Part shown: piece after piece, positions 1-10,819 of the stretch
Layout of the letters: every line of letters begins with the position of its first letter
Position numbering within the stretch: position 1 is the stretch's first letter
NCBI GenBank assembly: GCA_025200525.1
Contig: CM045761.1
Location: forward strand, 133,550,223-133,614,222
Direction of reading: 5' to 3'
DNA from: Camellia lanceoleosa
Lineage: Eukaryota > Streptophyta > Magnoliopsida > Ericales > Theaceae
DNA: 64,000 nucleotides
Made by a program: the position numbers and the translations under genes
Notes under the pieces: generated by a model
The model's input: only the letters and a program-made list of their open reading frames with translations
What the model was told of the DNA's origin: nothing
Databases searched by the model: none

Positions 1-567
1 TCTGTGAAATTGAATAAGTACATGTTTCTAAACTCTAAATAAAAATATGAATCTATTTTTGCTTTTTGAATCTAATATGGAACAACATTCATTAAACCCT
101 TTACTCTGTTATTATTCACGTAGGCTGTCGTTCACTATTTATATTATGTATGTAGGTGAGTAGGCACGTGACTAGGTCTAAGCTGCTGGCTAGAGAGTTT
201 TGGGTCAGCCAGCCACCGTGCCTCCCGGGGAGGTTCCTGTTTGTAGAAATCAAGTCTCGTGAATCATGTTAAAGATGTTTACGTTTTGTCTTGTTTTTGT
301 TTATCCGTACACTGGGTAAGTCCTTTTTTATAATACTTGTACGGTGTTGCATTACTTATGTGGTTATGACATCATATATGTATATTTTATATAAGTTTTA
401 AATTATCTCTCTCATGAATGTCTACACAGATCAATGGATGTTGTATTTTCTATATTTACTTCCGCAACCCCTCATTACATGATAATCTGTTCAGAGGCCT
501 TTGGTAATCCAGGAATTACTGGCCGGTTACGACGCTAAACCTATAAAGGCGGGTTTGGGTCGCGACA
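1..567 (+). repeat. 3' part of an old gypsy-type LTR (solo LTR or 3' LTR), cut by window start
   Basis: The last ~100 bases (GGCCTTTGGTAAT..., ACTGGCCGGTTACGACG, then GGGTTTGGGTCGCGACA ending at 567) closely match the end of the 5' LTR at 52640-52706. The block around 85-240 (CATTCATTAAACCCTTT, then a GTGAGTAGGCACGTGAC-like stretch) is a diverged match to 52190-52290. No primer-binding site follows 567, so this is not a 5' LTR of an intact element. Only the 3' part lies in the window. It belongs to the same broad LTR family as the element at 50-61 kb, but its middle part differs a lot. Confidence 0.6.
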
Positions 568-1806
568 AGGATAAAAAAGGTTACATAACAAAAATTACTC
601 AACAATTTCTTTAAACAAACAATATTCTGTGAGTTAAATTTACAATATGTTAAAAGCTTTTGCTCGAACTATAATTTATAATCTATAACATGTTCTTCGA
701 TGTTTTCTTGTTCAAAAGTTGTAGCGTGAGCTCATAATGTAAAATTTCTTGTTTTCTTCCATGTTGTAGTTTCTTGGATTCTTGTATTTTTCTAGTGTTC
801 TCTTATTAACATAATTACCAGAGACATAAACCGAGCAGTGTCTTAAAAGCTACTTCTTGTTTTCTTCCATTTTGTAGTTTCTTGGATTCTTGTATTTTTC
901 TAGTGTTCTCTTATTAACATGATCAAAGACTAGAAATCGAGTAGTGTCTTAAAATCGACTTATTAGCATTTTTGTAAAAGACAATGAAAATTTTCTTGCA
1001 TGTAGTTGAACCCTAACTAGTATAAGCTGAGTATTTTCAATAGACTCTGTAAATAAGACATATTAGTTATTATAGTTAGTATGATCATATTTTAATCACT
1101 CAAAAGGACTAGTTATTAGATATTTTAACAAAAAATTTCAATGTTAGCTACATTTGAAGCTTGGGGAGGCTATGTAAACAGTTTGTGTATATAATATGTA
1201 AAATAAAGAGTAGCGTTACAATATGTAGATAAAAAAAGAAATTAGGGAAAATAAAAAAATATATCCTTTTTATATTTTAGCTAGTGAAAAATGAAGAGTG
1301 TTGGAGTTACTCTTTATTTATTTATTTAATTTTCATTTCATATTATAAAAAATACATAAATAAAAAAAAGAAAAGAAAAGAAACATGTGTAATCCACCTA
1401 TATTTTATTTCATTTATACTCTTAACTCAGATCAGACCCAAAAATAAATAAATAAATAAATAAATAAAAAGAAAAAACATCAACTTAGGCAAATTCTCCT
1501 AGTTTGCATATAATGGCAGACATGTTTTTGCTTACCAAAAAAAAAAAAAGACATGTTTTTGTGCCATGTTTTAAGATTTCTTAATTTAGAAGCTAATATA
1601 AAAAAAGAAAAAAGAAAAAAAGAAGTAGGTTCTCTCCGCTACACTTTGTGAATTGGATCATATTATTTAGATCTATATAATTCATCATGGGTTCTATTTC
1701 AATAATCGATTATGTTCTTTTGTAGCCTTTTGTGTGTAGATAAGCCACAAACAAACAAAAAATAAACAAAATTAATTTGATAATCATGGCAACATAGTTT
1801 TTGTAG
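568..1806. other. Intergenic, no gene seen
   Basis: AT-rich sequence with no recognisable coding region. It contains a two-copy tandem duplication (listed separately), an (AAAT)n run near 1441-1470 and several A-rich tracts. Confidence 0.6.
746..958 (+). repeat. Two-copy direct tandem duplication, unit about 107 bp
   Basis: The unit starting TTCTTGTTTTCTTCCAT at about 746 recurs at about 853. It shares GTAGTTTCTTGGATTCTTG, then TTCTAGTGTTCTCTTATTAA, and a diverged tail containing CAGTGTCTTAAAA / TAGTGTCTTAAAA. A handful of substitutions separate the copies. Confidence 0.8.
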
Positions 1807-2071
1807 ATTCACTACAAGAAAATACATTTTTGCCGACCACTTTTAGCTACCAAAACTAATTTAGTCACCAAAAGTGTGGGAATTGGCTACCAAAAATAAT
1901 TTTAGTCGGCAAAAGTCAACTTTTTAGCTACTAATTTTTTTTAGTAGGGGAATGTTGATTATTGGCTACTAAAAAAAATTTAGTAGCTAAAGATATTACA
2001 ATTGGCGACTAAAAAATTATTTAGTAGCTAAACATATCACAATTGGCGACTAAAAAAAACTTTAGTAGCTA

Positions 2072-2697
2072 TAGACCCACTTTCGGCTACTAAATGTTTG
2101 GTAGGCGAATGTAAATAAAAAAAATTAATTTTTAATCTTTCCCGACCAAAGTTTTGGTCGCCAAATGACAACTTTCGACCAAAGTTATTTTAGTCGCTAT
2201 AGACCCACTTTCACTACTAAATGTTTGGTAGCGAATGTAAATAAAAAAATTAATTTTTAATCTTTCCGACCAAAGTTTTGGTCGCCAATCAACTTTCGAC
2301 CAAAGTTATTTTAGTCATTGTAGACCCACTTTCGGCTACTAAATGTTTGGTAGCCGAATGTAAATAAAAAAAATTAATTTTTAATCTTTCCCGACCAAAG
2401 TTTTGGTCGCCAAATGTCACCTTTCGGCGACCAAAGTTATTTTAGTCGCTATAGACCCACTTTCAGCTACTAAATGTTTGGTAGCCGAATGTAAATAAAA
2501 AAAATTAATTTTTAATCTTTCCCGACCAAAGTTTTGGTCGCCAAATGTCAACTTTCGGCGACCAAAGTTATTTTAGTCGCTGTAGACCCACTTTTGGCTA
2601 CTAAATGTTTGGTAGCCGAATGTAAATAAAAAAAATTAATTTTTAATCTTTCCCGACCAAAGTTTTGGTCGCCAAATGTCACCTTTCGGCGACCAAA
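2072..2697 (+). repeat. Subterminal tandem repeat of the CACTA element, about five copies of 121-131 bp
   Basis: The phrase TAGACCCACTTTCGGCTACT recurs at about 2071, 2200, 2321, 2452 and 2583. Each copy continues with AAATGTTTGGTAGCCGAATG, TTAATTTTTAATCTTTCC and GACCAAAGTTTTGGTCGCC. The array lies just inside the left end only, so the two termini are asymmetric. Confidence 0.85.
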
Positions 2698-3512
2698 CAT
2701 GGCATCACCCGCATCACCATGTCATCTCCATATTGGCATCTCAAAAGATCATGGTCCTACCCTCGTGAAGTGACGTGGATCAATGACATGTCTCTACAGG
2801 CTCTCCTTTAGCAAGCCTAGAGCCATGATTTTTATCTAGTGGGGGGGAATTTTTTACCTAGAATCATATACAGTCGCGCCTTTTTTTTTTTTTTTTTTTC
2901 ATATTTGCTAATAGAACAAAATAAATATTTTAACATGCTAAATATTTTCCTAATTTAAACCTTAAGTATATTTATATTTAATGTCCTGAATGGTAGTTAT
3001 AGAATTCTTCATAGATGTTAATTAATTCTCTTCATAGATGTTAATTAATTCGCTTTGGAAAGGAAAAAAAAATGGTTAACAAGAATTTAATATCATGTAA
3101 ACAAATTTTCCCATATCCATCAATATGCACATCATGTTTGTCTAAATGAGAAAACATATTGAATAAACATATATATATATATATATATTTTCTTATAGTG
3201 GTTAAATTAGATAATGGATTTCATTTCTTTACCTTGTACTTGCTTGGTTAACAAATATTGAACTATAAATACAAATTCAGGCAACCTAAACAATCTTCGA
3301 CTCCAATGAAAAGTGTAAGATGTTGTATTCTGGCTCATCATATGTATGCATGGGGAAACTAAAAGTGCTTACTGTCATGCTCTATTTCTGGGGAAAAAAG
3401 TACCTGTGCTACTCTTTTCTTCCTTGCATGCCACAATGATTCATTTTTCATCTTTTTTGTAAATTCTGTTGATGGATAATAGACTTGCTTTTGTTTCAGT
3501 TTTTCAAGCTAT

Positions 3513-3551
<39 letters not shown>

Positions 3552-3960
3552 CTCTTATCATTGCCTTTTTTTGGGGTAACTTTTTAATATAGGACATTCA
3601 TGCTAACTTTTTTCATTGATTTTTTCCTATTTCATCTTCAAAAGTCATGTGGTATGTGAAATATTTTATTTAACAACTATTGGTGTCAGGGGTGATGTAC
3701 GAAGGGTCCCGGGGGGGGGGGCGCCAAAATGCGCCTCCCATTTTCTATTAGGTACGTGCCTACTCCATTGATACTAAAATGATGTGTTTGGTTGAGTTAA
3801 AATTAAAGATTTCAATTTGTGCTAAAATTAGGGATTTTGACTTCTTGTGAATTGTGTTAAAATTAAGTGATTTTAGCTGTGTATATATGGGGAAAAAAAT
3901 GATGGCATTAATGATGATACTACTATGGAAAGTTTTCGAAAGATGAAAATTTGTAAAAGA

Positions 3961-4100
3961 ACTTAAGCATAGCTCAAGTGGTTGTACCTCTAAGTTTCTA
4001 AAGGGAGGTTTTGGGGTTCAAGCTTTAAGAGAAGCATCGAATGTTTAGTAGTACTAACTTCCTAATCTGCTAATATTTTAAAACTTTTGTAATGAAAATT
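3961..4100 (+). mobile_element. Possible tRNA-derived SINE fragment inside the CACTA element
   Basis: TAGCTCAAGTGG (3970-3981) fits a pol III A box and GGGTTCAAGCT (4014-4024) fits a B box. They are about 32 bp apart, as in the tRNA-like heads of plant SINEs. The segment between does not fold obviously as a functional tRNA. The 3' limit is uncertain. Confidence 0.45.
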
Positions 4101-4508
4101 TAGATTTTTATGCTTAATATTAGCTCAAAAAATTAGTATTATCTTATTGTTGTTGATTTTGGGTAGAAAACTTTTGCGAGTGTAATATATAGTGACCCGT
4201 TGAATTAATTTCTTGGCTCCACCATTGATTGTTGTGATGTTATTTGATGCACCTTTTGGTTGTAGGGTCTTCAATATAATGAGTGGAGGTTTGGCAACAT
4301 CACAAGAGTTTTACTAGTTTGATGCACCATTTGACTATGCATGCTTATGTTTATGGGATTTTCTTGTCAACATCACAAGAGTTTTACTAGTTTATGTCAA
4401 TTTATATTTTCAAATAACATTACAATAGGTAGCCGATTATGAGTGGCTGGAATAAAAAATGATGTGATAGTCTAGGACTATGATTCCAAAGACTTATTTT
4501 TTTGTTAG

Positions 4509-4803
4509 TGCACATCATCCAATAGTGATTTCCCTATAAGCCATGCTAGTCAGCTTTCAAATCCGTTCCTTGGTTTGCCGCTTGAATCTGGAAAATGTGA
4601 ATCATGTGGTGCTGCGGAACCCGGGACATGCGAAGGTATTTTTCATGTTTTAATCCTTTTTATTTTTTGATTACATTGAGAAGTTTGAATGGTCATGACC
4701 GCTGGACACATTGAAGGATTGCTAAAGTTTTGTTCATTTTTTTACCTTTCAGGTCACTTTGGGTATATAGAATTTACCAATTCCAGTATATCATCCTTTC
4801 TTG
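4509..4803 (+). pseudogene. NRPE1: Captured fragment of the RNA polymerase V largest subunit gene (NRPE1-like)
   Basis: Exon-like block 4509-4635 (after a TTTGTTAG acceptor-like end) reads ISHASQLSNPFLGLPLESG then KCESCGAAEPGTCEG. This is the N-terminal zinc-binding clamp region of NRPE1, with the C-x2-C...C-x2-H cysteine/histidine set. A 117-bp intron with GT (4636) and AG (4752) ends follows. The next block completes GHFGYIE and then, after one extra T, LPIPVYHP. That single-base insertion breaks the frame at about 4774. Homology stops near 4803, so only ~60 of roughly 2000 residues are present, and no start codon is included. Retention of the intron shows capture at DNA level rather than through mRNA. 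NRPD1 (Pol IV) is a less good match, because the EPGxCEGHFGYIELPIP run is typical of NRPE1. Not functional as a polymerase subunit; any transcript could only act as RNA. Confidence 0.85.
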
Positions 4804-7338
4804 ATTGAGAGGGTAGCAGATTATTGTGTTGTGTGATGGTAAGAATTTGAAGCCCTCGGTGATTATAGATCATTCTGCCATAATATATTCTATATTTGAT
4901 TATTTAATAAAGGAAGTTGGTAGACATTTGAGTGTGGTCACATATGTGGTGGCCCTTTTCTAAAAGTGTTGTGTGAATATCATTATTTTTCTATTGTTTC
5001 TCTGAGACATTTAATTTTATAAATTGTTTCTCTCTCCTTATTTTAACTAAAATGTATAGTCAATTTGTGGAACTGATATCTCAACATAATAGTGTTATAT
5101 GTAAGAATATCTATGTCATTCACAGGGAAAGCTTTTAAGCCTTCTTAACATTTTATAGGCACAAAACTAATGAATTTTATTTTTAATGCAGATGATTTTG
5201 GACATACAAATGTGGATATATAATTTTTGACAATTACGGAGGGCATTGTTTTTATACTTCTATCTCAGATATATTGTGATTCGAACAAATTAATTTGGTT
5301 ATTCATATATTATGTATGGATTTAAACTATTGACGTTGGATTAGACTTGGAGTGTATGCAATTTGTATGGATTATTTACCCTAATATATTTTAGTGTTGA
5401 TGGATTATATTGTTTATACAGGGTACAGGTTGTAATTTAAATTATTGACGTTGGTTATTCATGTATTATGTATGGATTTAAATCATGGTTATTCATGTAT
5501 TATGTTGAATGCTTTAATGGTTGATAATATATTTTAGGGTACACGTTTATTTTTAATGTTTTGGATGGATGTTTTGGATGGTTGGTTATTAAGATATTTT
5601 TAACTATTCAGGTTGTATTAAACATGGATGTAAGTTGTTTAGAATTTTTTTGGGAAAAAAAAAAAAAAGAAAATATTTGGCCACCAAATATTTTGGTAGC
5701 TAAATACATAGTTGGAATTTTTTGGCTACTAATAATTTAGTAGCAAAAACATTTGGCTAAAACATTTAGTAGCAAAAAGTAATGAATAGTTGGTTAAAAT
5801 TTTCATGTAGAACTTTTAGTGACTAAAAAATTAGTAGCCGAAATGTCACTATTGCCGACTAACGAAAATTTAGTAGCCAAATGCTTATTTTTGGTTACTA
5901 ATATTTTGGTAGTAAATGTCACTATTGCCGACTAACGAAAATTTAGTAGCCAAATGCTTATTTTTGGCTACTAATATTTTGCAGTAATAAATGTCACTAT
6001 TGTCGATTAATCTAAAATTTAGTAGCCAAATGCTTATTTTTGGCTACTAATATTTTGGTAGCCAAAACATAACCTTTGCCGACTAATGACAATTTAGTAG
6101 CCAAATGCTTACTTTTGGCTACTAATATTTTGGTCGCCAAAACATAACCTTTGCCGACTAACGAAAATTTAGTAGCCAAAACGTTCACTTTCAGCGACCA
6201 AAAATAATTTAGTCGCCAATACTATCGCCGACAGGGTATAGGCGACCAGTTTGGCGACAAAAAAATTTGGTCGCTAAATGGTTTCGGCGACCAAATTTTG
6301 GACTTTTGGCGACCAATATTTTGGTAGCCAAAAGTGACATTTCTTGTAGTGATTTGTCTTCAAAAAACTTAGACAACAAGTATGCTTTTAAAATAGACCG
6401 CCTATCTTTTAAAGAAAATTCTGATTAAAATATGTGGCCACAATTATCGGATCAATTTGATTTTTTTTCCATGTATGGTCTACACATAAAGGACTATAAA
6501 ATGAACGGAACAAATTGCTTTAATAGAACTCGTAATGGACTCCACAAACCTAAATAGAATTGAATAGTCTAGTCCACAAGAGAACTTGCTCCCTAAAAAT
6601 GTTAAAAATTTGCTTAAGCAGTCCTACAATTTTGGAGACTTCAAGTTAAACATCAAATTTAATTGTATCTTATTATGCTTTGAAAAATTGAGACATTCAA
6701 TAATATAAATTTTTTGAGCTCTTTTTGGTGGGCTTTAAACAATGGAACTACATTCATTGACTAAAAAGAAAGGGCAAGTTACTAGCTGGTCCCATTTTTC
6801 AATCTTAATACCCATCAAGTCCTTCCATTTTGTTTTCCAATATTAACCTTGGTTATCACAAGTGTGAAACACACCGTTGCTCACAACTTCTCTCTCCCCC
6901 AAACGTACGTGTGAAAGACACACGATTTCTCAATCATCTCTGAGACAGGTTTTGCCTATTTTGAACAATCCATGAGATCTCTGATGTTGTCATTCTGAAG
7001 GGATCTCTCACACCTTTGATCCAGATTGTGTAGAAATCAAAATTTTGAAAAGATCTCCATCATTTTGATCTAGATTTCAAAGAAATCTCCCATATTTTCG
7101 TTGAGATTCGAACAAACTCATCTTTGCTGCTTTGGTTGATCTCTAATAATCATTTTGATAAAACCTAAGTCATACTCATCTCTCATTGTTCTTTCATAAC
7201 CCTAATTATGTAAATTAAACGTGACTTGAATCTATGTATGTTGATTTTCTGTATTAAACTATGAAGAATTTATCAGTCGTATTCATCTTCATCATGATAT
7301 CTTCTTGTTCATTTGCAATTTGCAATCTCAATTTTGCA

Positions 7339-7671
7339 GTGCTGCTCGGTGCTCTCTATAGATTGCTGCCCACTTTTGGCTGCTGGTTGTTCATGTTGTA
7401 CAAGACCTCTATCCATTGCAGGACATGGTTTTTGTACAATTCACTGGCTAGGTTCTCCGTTTTGTTTCTTTTAGTCAGCGTTGTAGCTTTTGGGCTGGTT
7501 TGTTAATTGCTTTGTATTTTGTTTTCGCTTTGGTTGGTTTTATGGGCTGAGCTTCAGTGCTTTCTTTGCCGAGGCTTTTGCTTTTGTATCTATGTTAAGG
7601 CTTGGGGCATGCCCCTTGTAATTTTGTAAATCCTTTGTTTTATTTATTTCTTATTCACCCAAAAAAAAAAT
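7339..7671 (+). mobile_element. 5'-truncated LINE 3' tail nested in the MULE
   Basis: The sequence ends with the layout of a plant LINE 3' UTR (GGCTTGGGGCATGCCCCTTG, TTTATTTCTTATTCACC) followed by a poly(A) run at 7662-7671. It interrupts a repeat unit that is uninterrupted at 7846-7875 and 8490-8510 (...AAATTTTGCTATACAGTG). The interrupted copy has CAATTTTG before and ATTTTTTTTGTTGC after, consistent with a short A/T-rich target duplication. An 81-codon open stretch at 7261-7506 overlaps this junction and is probably chance. Confidence 0.6.
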
Positions 7672-8004
7672 TTTTTTTGTTGCTATATAGTGATAAATTT
7701 GCTTAATTTGCCTAATTGGGTGATAAATTCTTCATAATTTGCCTAGTTCAGTGATAAATTCTTCATGTTGATTTTCTGTATTATACAATGATAATTAGCA
7801 ATCATATTCATCTTCATCTTGATATCTTCATGCTCATTTACAATTTGCAATCTAAATTTTGTTATACAGTGATATATTTCCTTAATTTGTCTAATTGAGT
7901 GATAAATTCTTTATAGTTTGCCTAGTTCAATGATAAATAAGATTAATCTTCAGTGCATAATCTTTGTTTACCTTTTCAAATGAGTGATATTAGTTTTTGT
8001 TATC

Positions 8005-8910
8005 TTAGGACCCTAAGGGGATAGTAGGGGACACTCATTTGATGTGCATTTCTAAAATACATAAAATGTGAACTTGTTCAAATTAAAAGTAGATAGAAAA
8101 TTTTGACAAGAAGTTACTCAAATTTATCACTCAAGCTAAATTGTGGTTTGTTAGTTCAAATTTTTATGGTTATCTGACACATGTTCTAGTAATTTAATCA
8201 AAACTTGTGTATTAGAATTGAGGTTATTTTACTACAATTAGACCACATTTTAACAAACTTCTTGACTAGCACAAACAAGTTATGATAAGTTTTGAACGAA
8301 AAATAGAATAAACAAAAATTTTATCTTGTTGAAGACAAAACCATATTGTGCACCAAATTGTCTATATTAAGATAAAAATACATCTTAGATGTAAATGGTG
8401 CTTCAAATAACCTTTGTTTGCTTAACTTAATTCATGTGTATAACCTTTCTTCATCACGATATCTTCATGTTCATTTGCAATTTGAAATCTAAATTTTGCT
8501 ATACAATGATAAATTTGCTTAATTTAGCTAATTGAGTGATAAATTCTTCATAGTTTGCCTAGTTCGATGATAAATTCTTCTTAATCTTTAGTTTATAACC
8601 TTTGTTTGTTTGCTTAACTTAATTGACTAATAAATCTTCATGGTATTTTGTCTGTAGTACAAAATTATTTATTTACGCATTTTCGTTTATGTTGTGAAGT
8701 TGAGTTGATTGTTGGTAAATTGAATGCGCATTTTGTGGTTTCAAATCAATTAAGTAAGTTTTAATGCAAATTGATTCTAAATTTTGTTTACTTTTTGGAG
8801 AATAAGTGATATTAGTTTTAGTTACCTTAAGGGCCTAAGGGGATGGTAAAGGACACTCATTTGATGTGCATTTCTAACATACATAAAATGTGAATAGGTT
8901 CAAGTTAAAA
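8005..8910 (+). repeat. Diverged direct repeats inside the MULE left arm, spacing about 820 bp
   Basis: 8030-8090 and 8850-8910 share GGGGA, then GACACTCATTTGATGTGCAT and ACATAAAATGTGAA. A second motif, TTCATTTGCAATTTG preceded by GATATCTTC, recurs at about 7300, 7820, 8459 and 9020. Each copy is followed by AGTGATAAATTC-type motifs, so the arm grew by repeated duplication. Confidence 0.6.
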
Positions 8911-10819
8911 GCATATTTTCTATGTTGTTTAAATTTATAACATATAAATTTTAATTTTAAATTTATAACATATTTTATAAATTTAAAATTACCAGTCCTA
9001 TTCATCCTCATTATGATATCTTCATGTTCATTTGCAATTTGAAATGTAACATTTGCTATACAATGATACATTTGCTTAATTTGGCTAACTGAGTGATAAA
9101 TTCGTCATAGCTTGTTTAATTCAGTGATAAAGATTATTGACAAATACATAAAGAATGAGTATCGCCCCTGATAAATTTCAACAACAGACAAAGAGTGTCA
9201 TAAATAGCCAACAACAAGGAGACACTTCGCAAGTTCATCAATATCAGTACACTCTTATAAAAAAAAATTGTTCTCAAAATGTTTTTGCAAGCTTGATTGT
9301 GGAATCATTATTTGCTATATCATGAGGTAATATGTTTCCAACAACAACATAATGCCTACTTTTTCCGATGAAGAATGTAATCAATTGAGAGCCGATATAA
9401 TAATATCTTCTTAACTGATAAACAAATTGCTCTACGAAAAATAGTTGATGAAAACATTGATGACTTGCCTCCACAAGAATTAGCAGATGTGGAAGACAAA
9501 ACAAAAGAAAATATTGATGAATTGACTACACAATAATCAACAGATCTGGAAGAGAAGAAAATAGAAGAAAATATTGATTAATTTTGGTTGTTACAATGTG
9601 AATAGTTCATATATTTTTCTTGTTTGGTTGTTACAGTGTCACCTAGATTTTGGTCATTTTGATTCTTAGTTTGCTTCAATGAATATTACAATATTTGGTT
9701 GTTACAATGTTAAATTTACTATTCATGCTTGAATGAATATTACTTTGCTTCAATTCTCTTGTTCTTTGATTTACTATTCATGCTTAAATGAAGCATTCAA
9801 AATATTAATTATAATCTAATTATTGTGTCAAATTTAAAGATTAATAATAGGTTTGGATTCCTTGATTATTAACAAGGCATTTTTTTTTCTTTTTTCTTTT
9901 TTTTTTTTAAATTGATAAATTTATCACTGTTCAAACTAACAAAAATCAATAACGTCATTGTTCAAACTAACAAAAACCAGTAGCTCTCTCTCTCTTAATC
10001 TTTTTTTCCAAATTCTTCCCAATTCAAGTAAACAAAACACTATAAAAATAATAAAAAATTTACCTAAATTGAAAATTAAAACACAAACATTGTTACATTT
10101 TTCAAATTAGAAATTAAAACACTGTTACAATTTGTAGATATTTCCAAGTTTGGGAATAAATTTATCACTGGCTTAAGCTGTTGCATCTGAACATGACAAG
10201 GTTAAAGTATTTACTAGATTGAAATGTTGAACGATTTAAAGTGAAAATGAATTGCAAACTCAAAATATTTTGCTTCAAGAATCCTACTTAAGTTAATGGC
10301 ATAGTGGCAATTATGTAGGATAGATCGGGACACCTAGCCTCAAGCTGCCTGCAATTGATTTGTGTTGGGTTTAAGGCAATGATAAATTTATCACTGTAGA
10401 AAAATTATTTTGTTGGATATAACAGTGATAAATTTATCAACCACTAATATAAATGTAAGAAACCATCAACTCTTCCCATACAGTCAGTAATAAATTTATC
10501 ATTCTTGAAAATAACAAAATTCAGCAACCCCATTAATGCTTGATTGCTTCATTTAGACAGTGATAAATTCATCACTCTTAAAAAAAATTAAAAAAAAAAT
10601 CCACCAACTCATCCTAACCAACCAGTGATAAATTTACCACTGTAGAAAAAACCAAAAACAACAATTACATTTAACCAAAGTCGAAGAATATAAATCTATG
10701 AAACTTAATCCTGTAAAAATATCAGCAAAAAATATAATTTCTATTCAAAAAATTCCTCAATCATCCAATGCAACTACAAAATGATATATCTTTCAAACAT
10801 ACGCAATTATTCAATGCAA

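Larger units (their letters stand above)
1810..6351. mobile_element. CACTA (En/Spm-type) transposon, non-autonomous, 4542 bp
   Basis: The left end is CACTACAAGAAAATACA at 1810. The right end is its inverse, ACATTTCTTGTAGTG, ending at 6351. The element is flanked on both sides by ATT (1807-1809 and 6352-6354), the 3-bp target duplication expected for CACTA elements. Subterminal regions (about 1840-2700 and 5680-6345) are packed with short direct and inverted motifs such as GGCTACTAAA, TTTGGTAGCC, GGCGACCAAA and TTTGGTCGCC, as is known for transposase-binding subterminal repeats in this superfamily. No TNPA/TNPD-like coding region is recognisable, so I infer it moves (or moved) with transposase made elsewhere. 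The interior carries a captured gene fragment and a SINE-like sequence. Conserved ends and the perfect duplication suggest it is not very old. Confidence 0.95.

Noticed and set aside
7261..7506. 81-codon plus-strand open frame starting with a hydrophobic, signal-like segment
   Set aside because: It spans the junction between a MULE-arm repeat and a LINE 3' tail; no conserved domain and no reason to be translated.
9405..9533. Acidic plus-strand reading (VDENIDDLPPQELADVEDKT) inside the MULE
   Set aside because: Possible relic of a second MULE gene, but too short, bounded by frame breaks, and not matched to a family I recognise.
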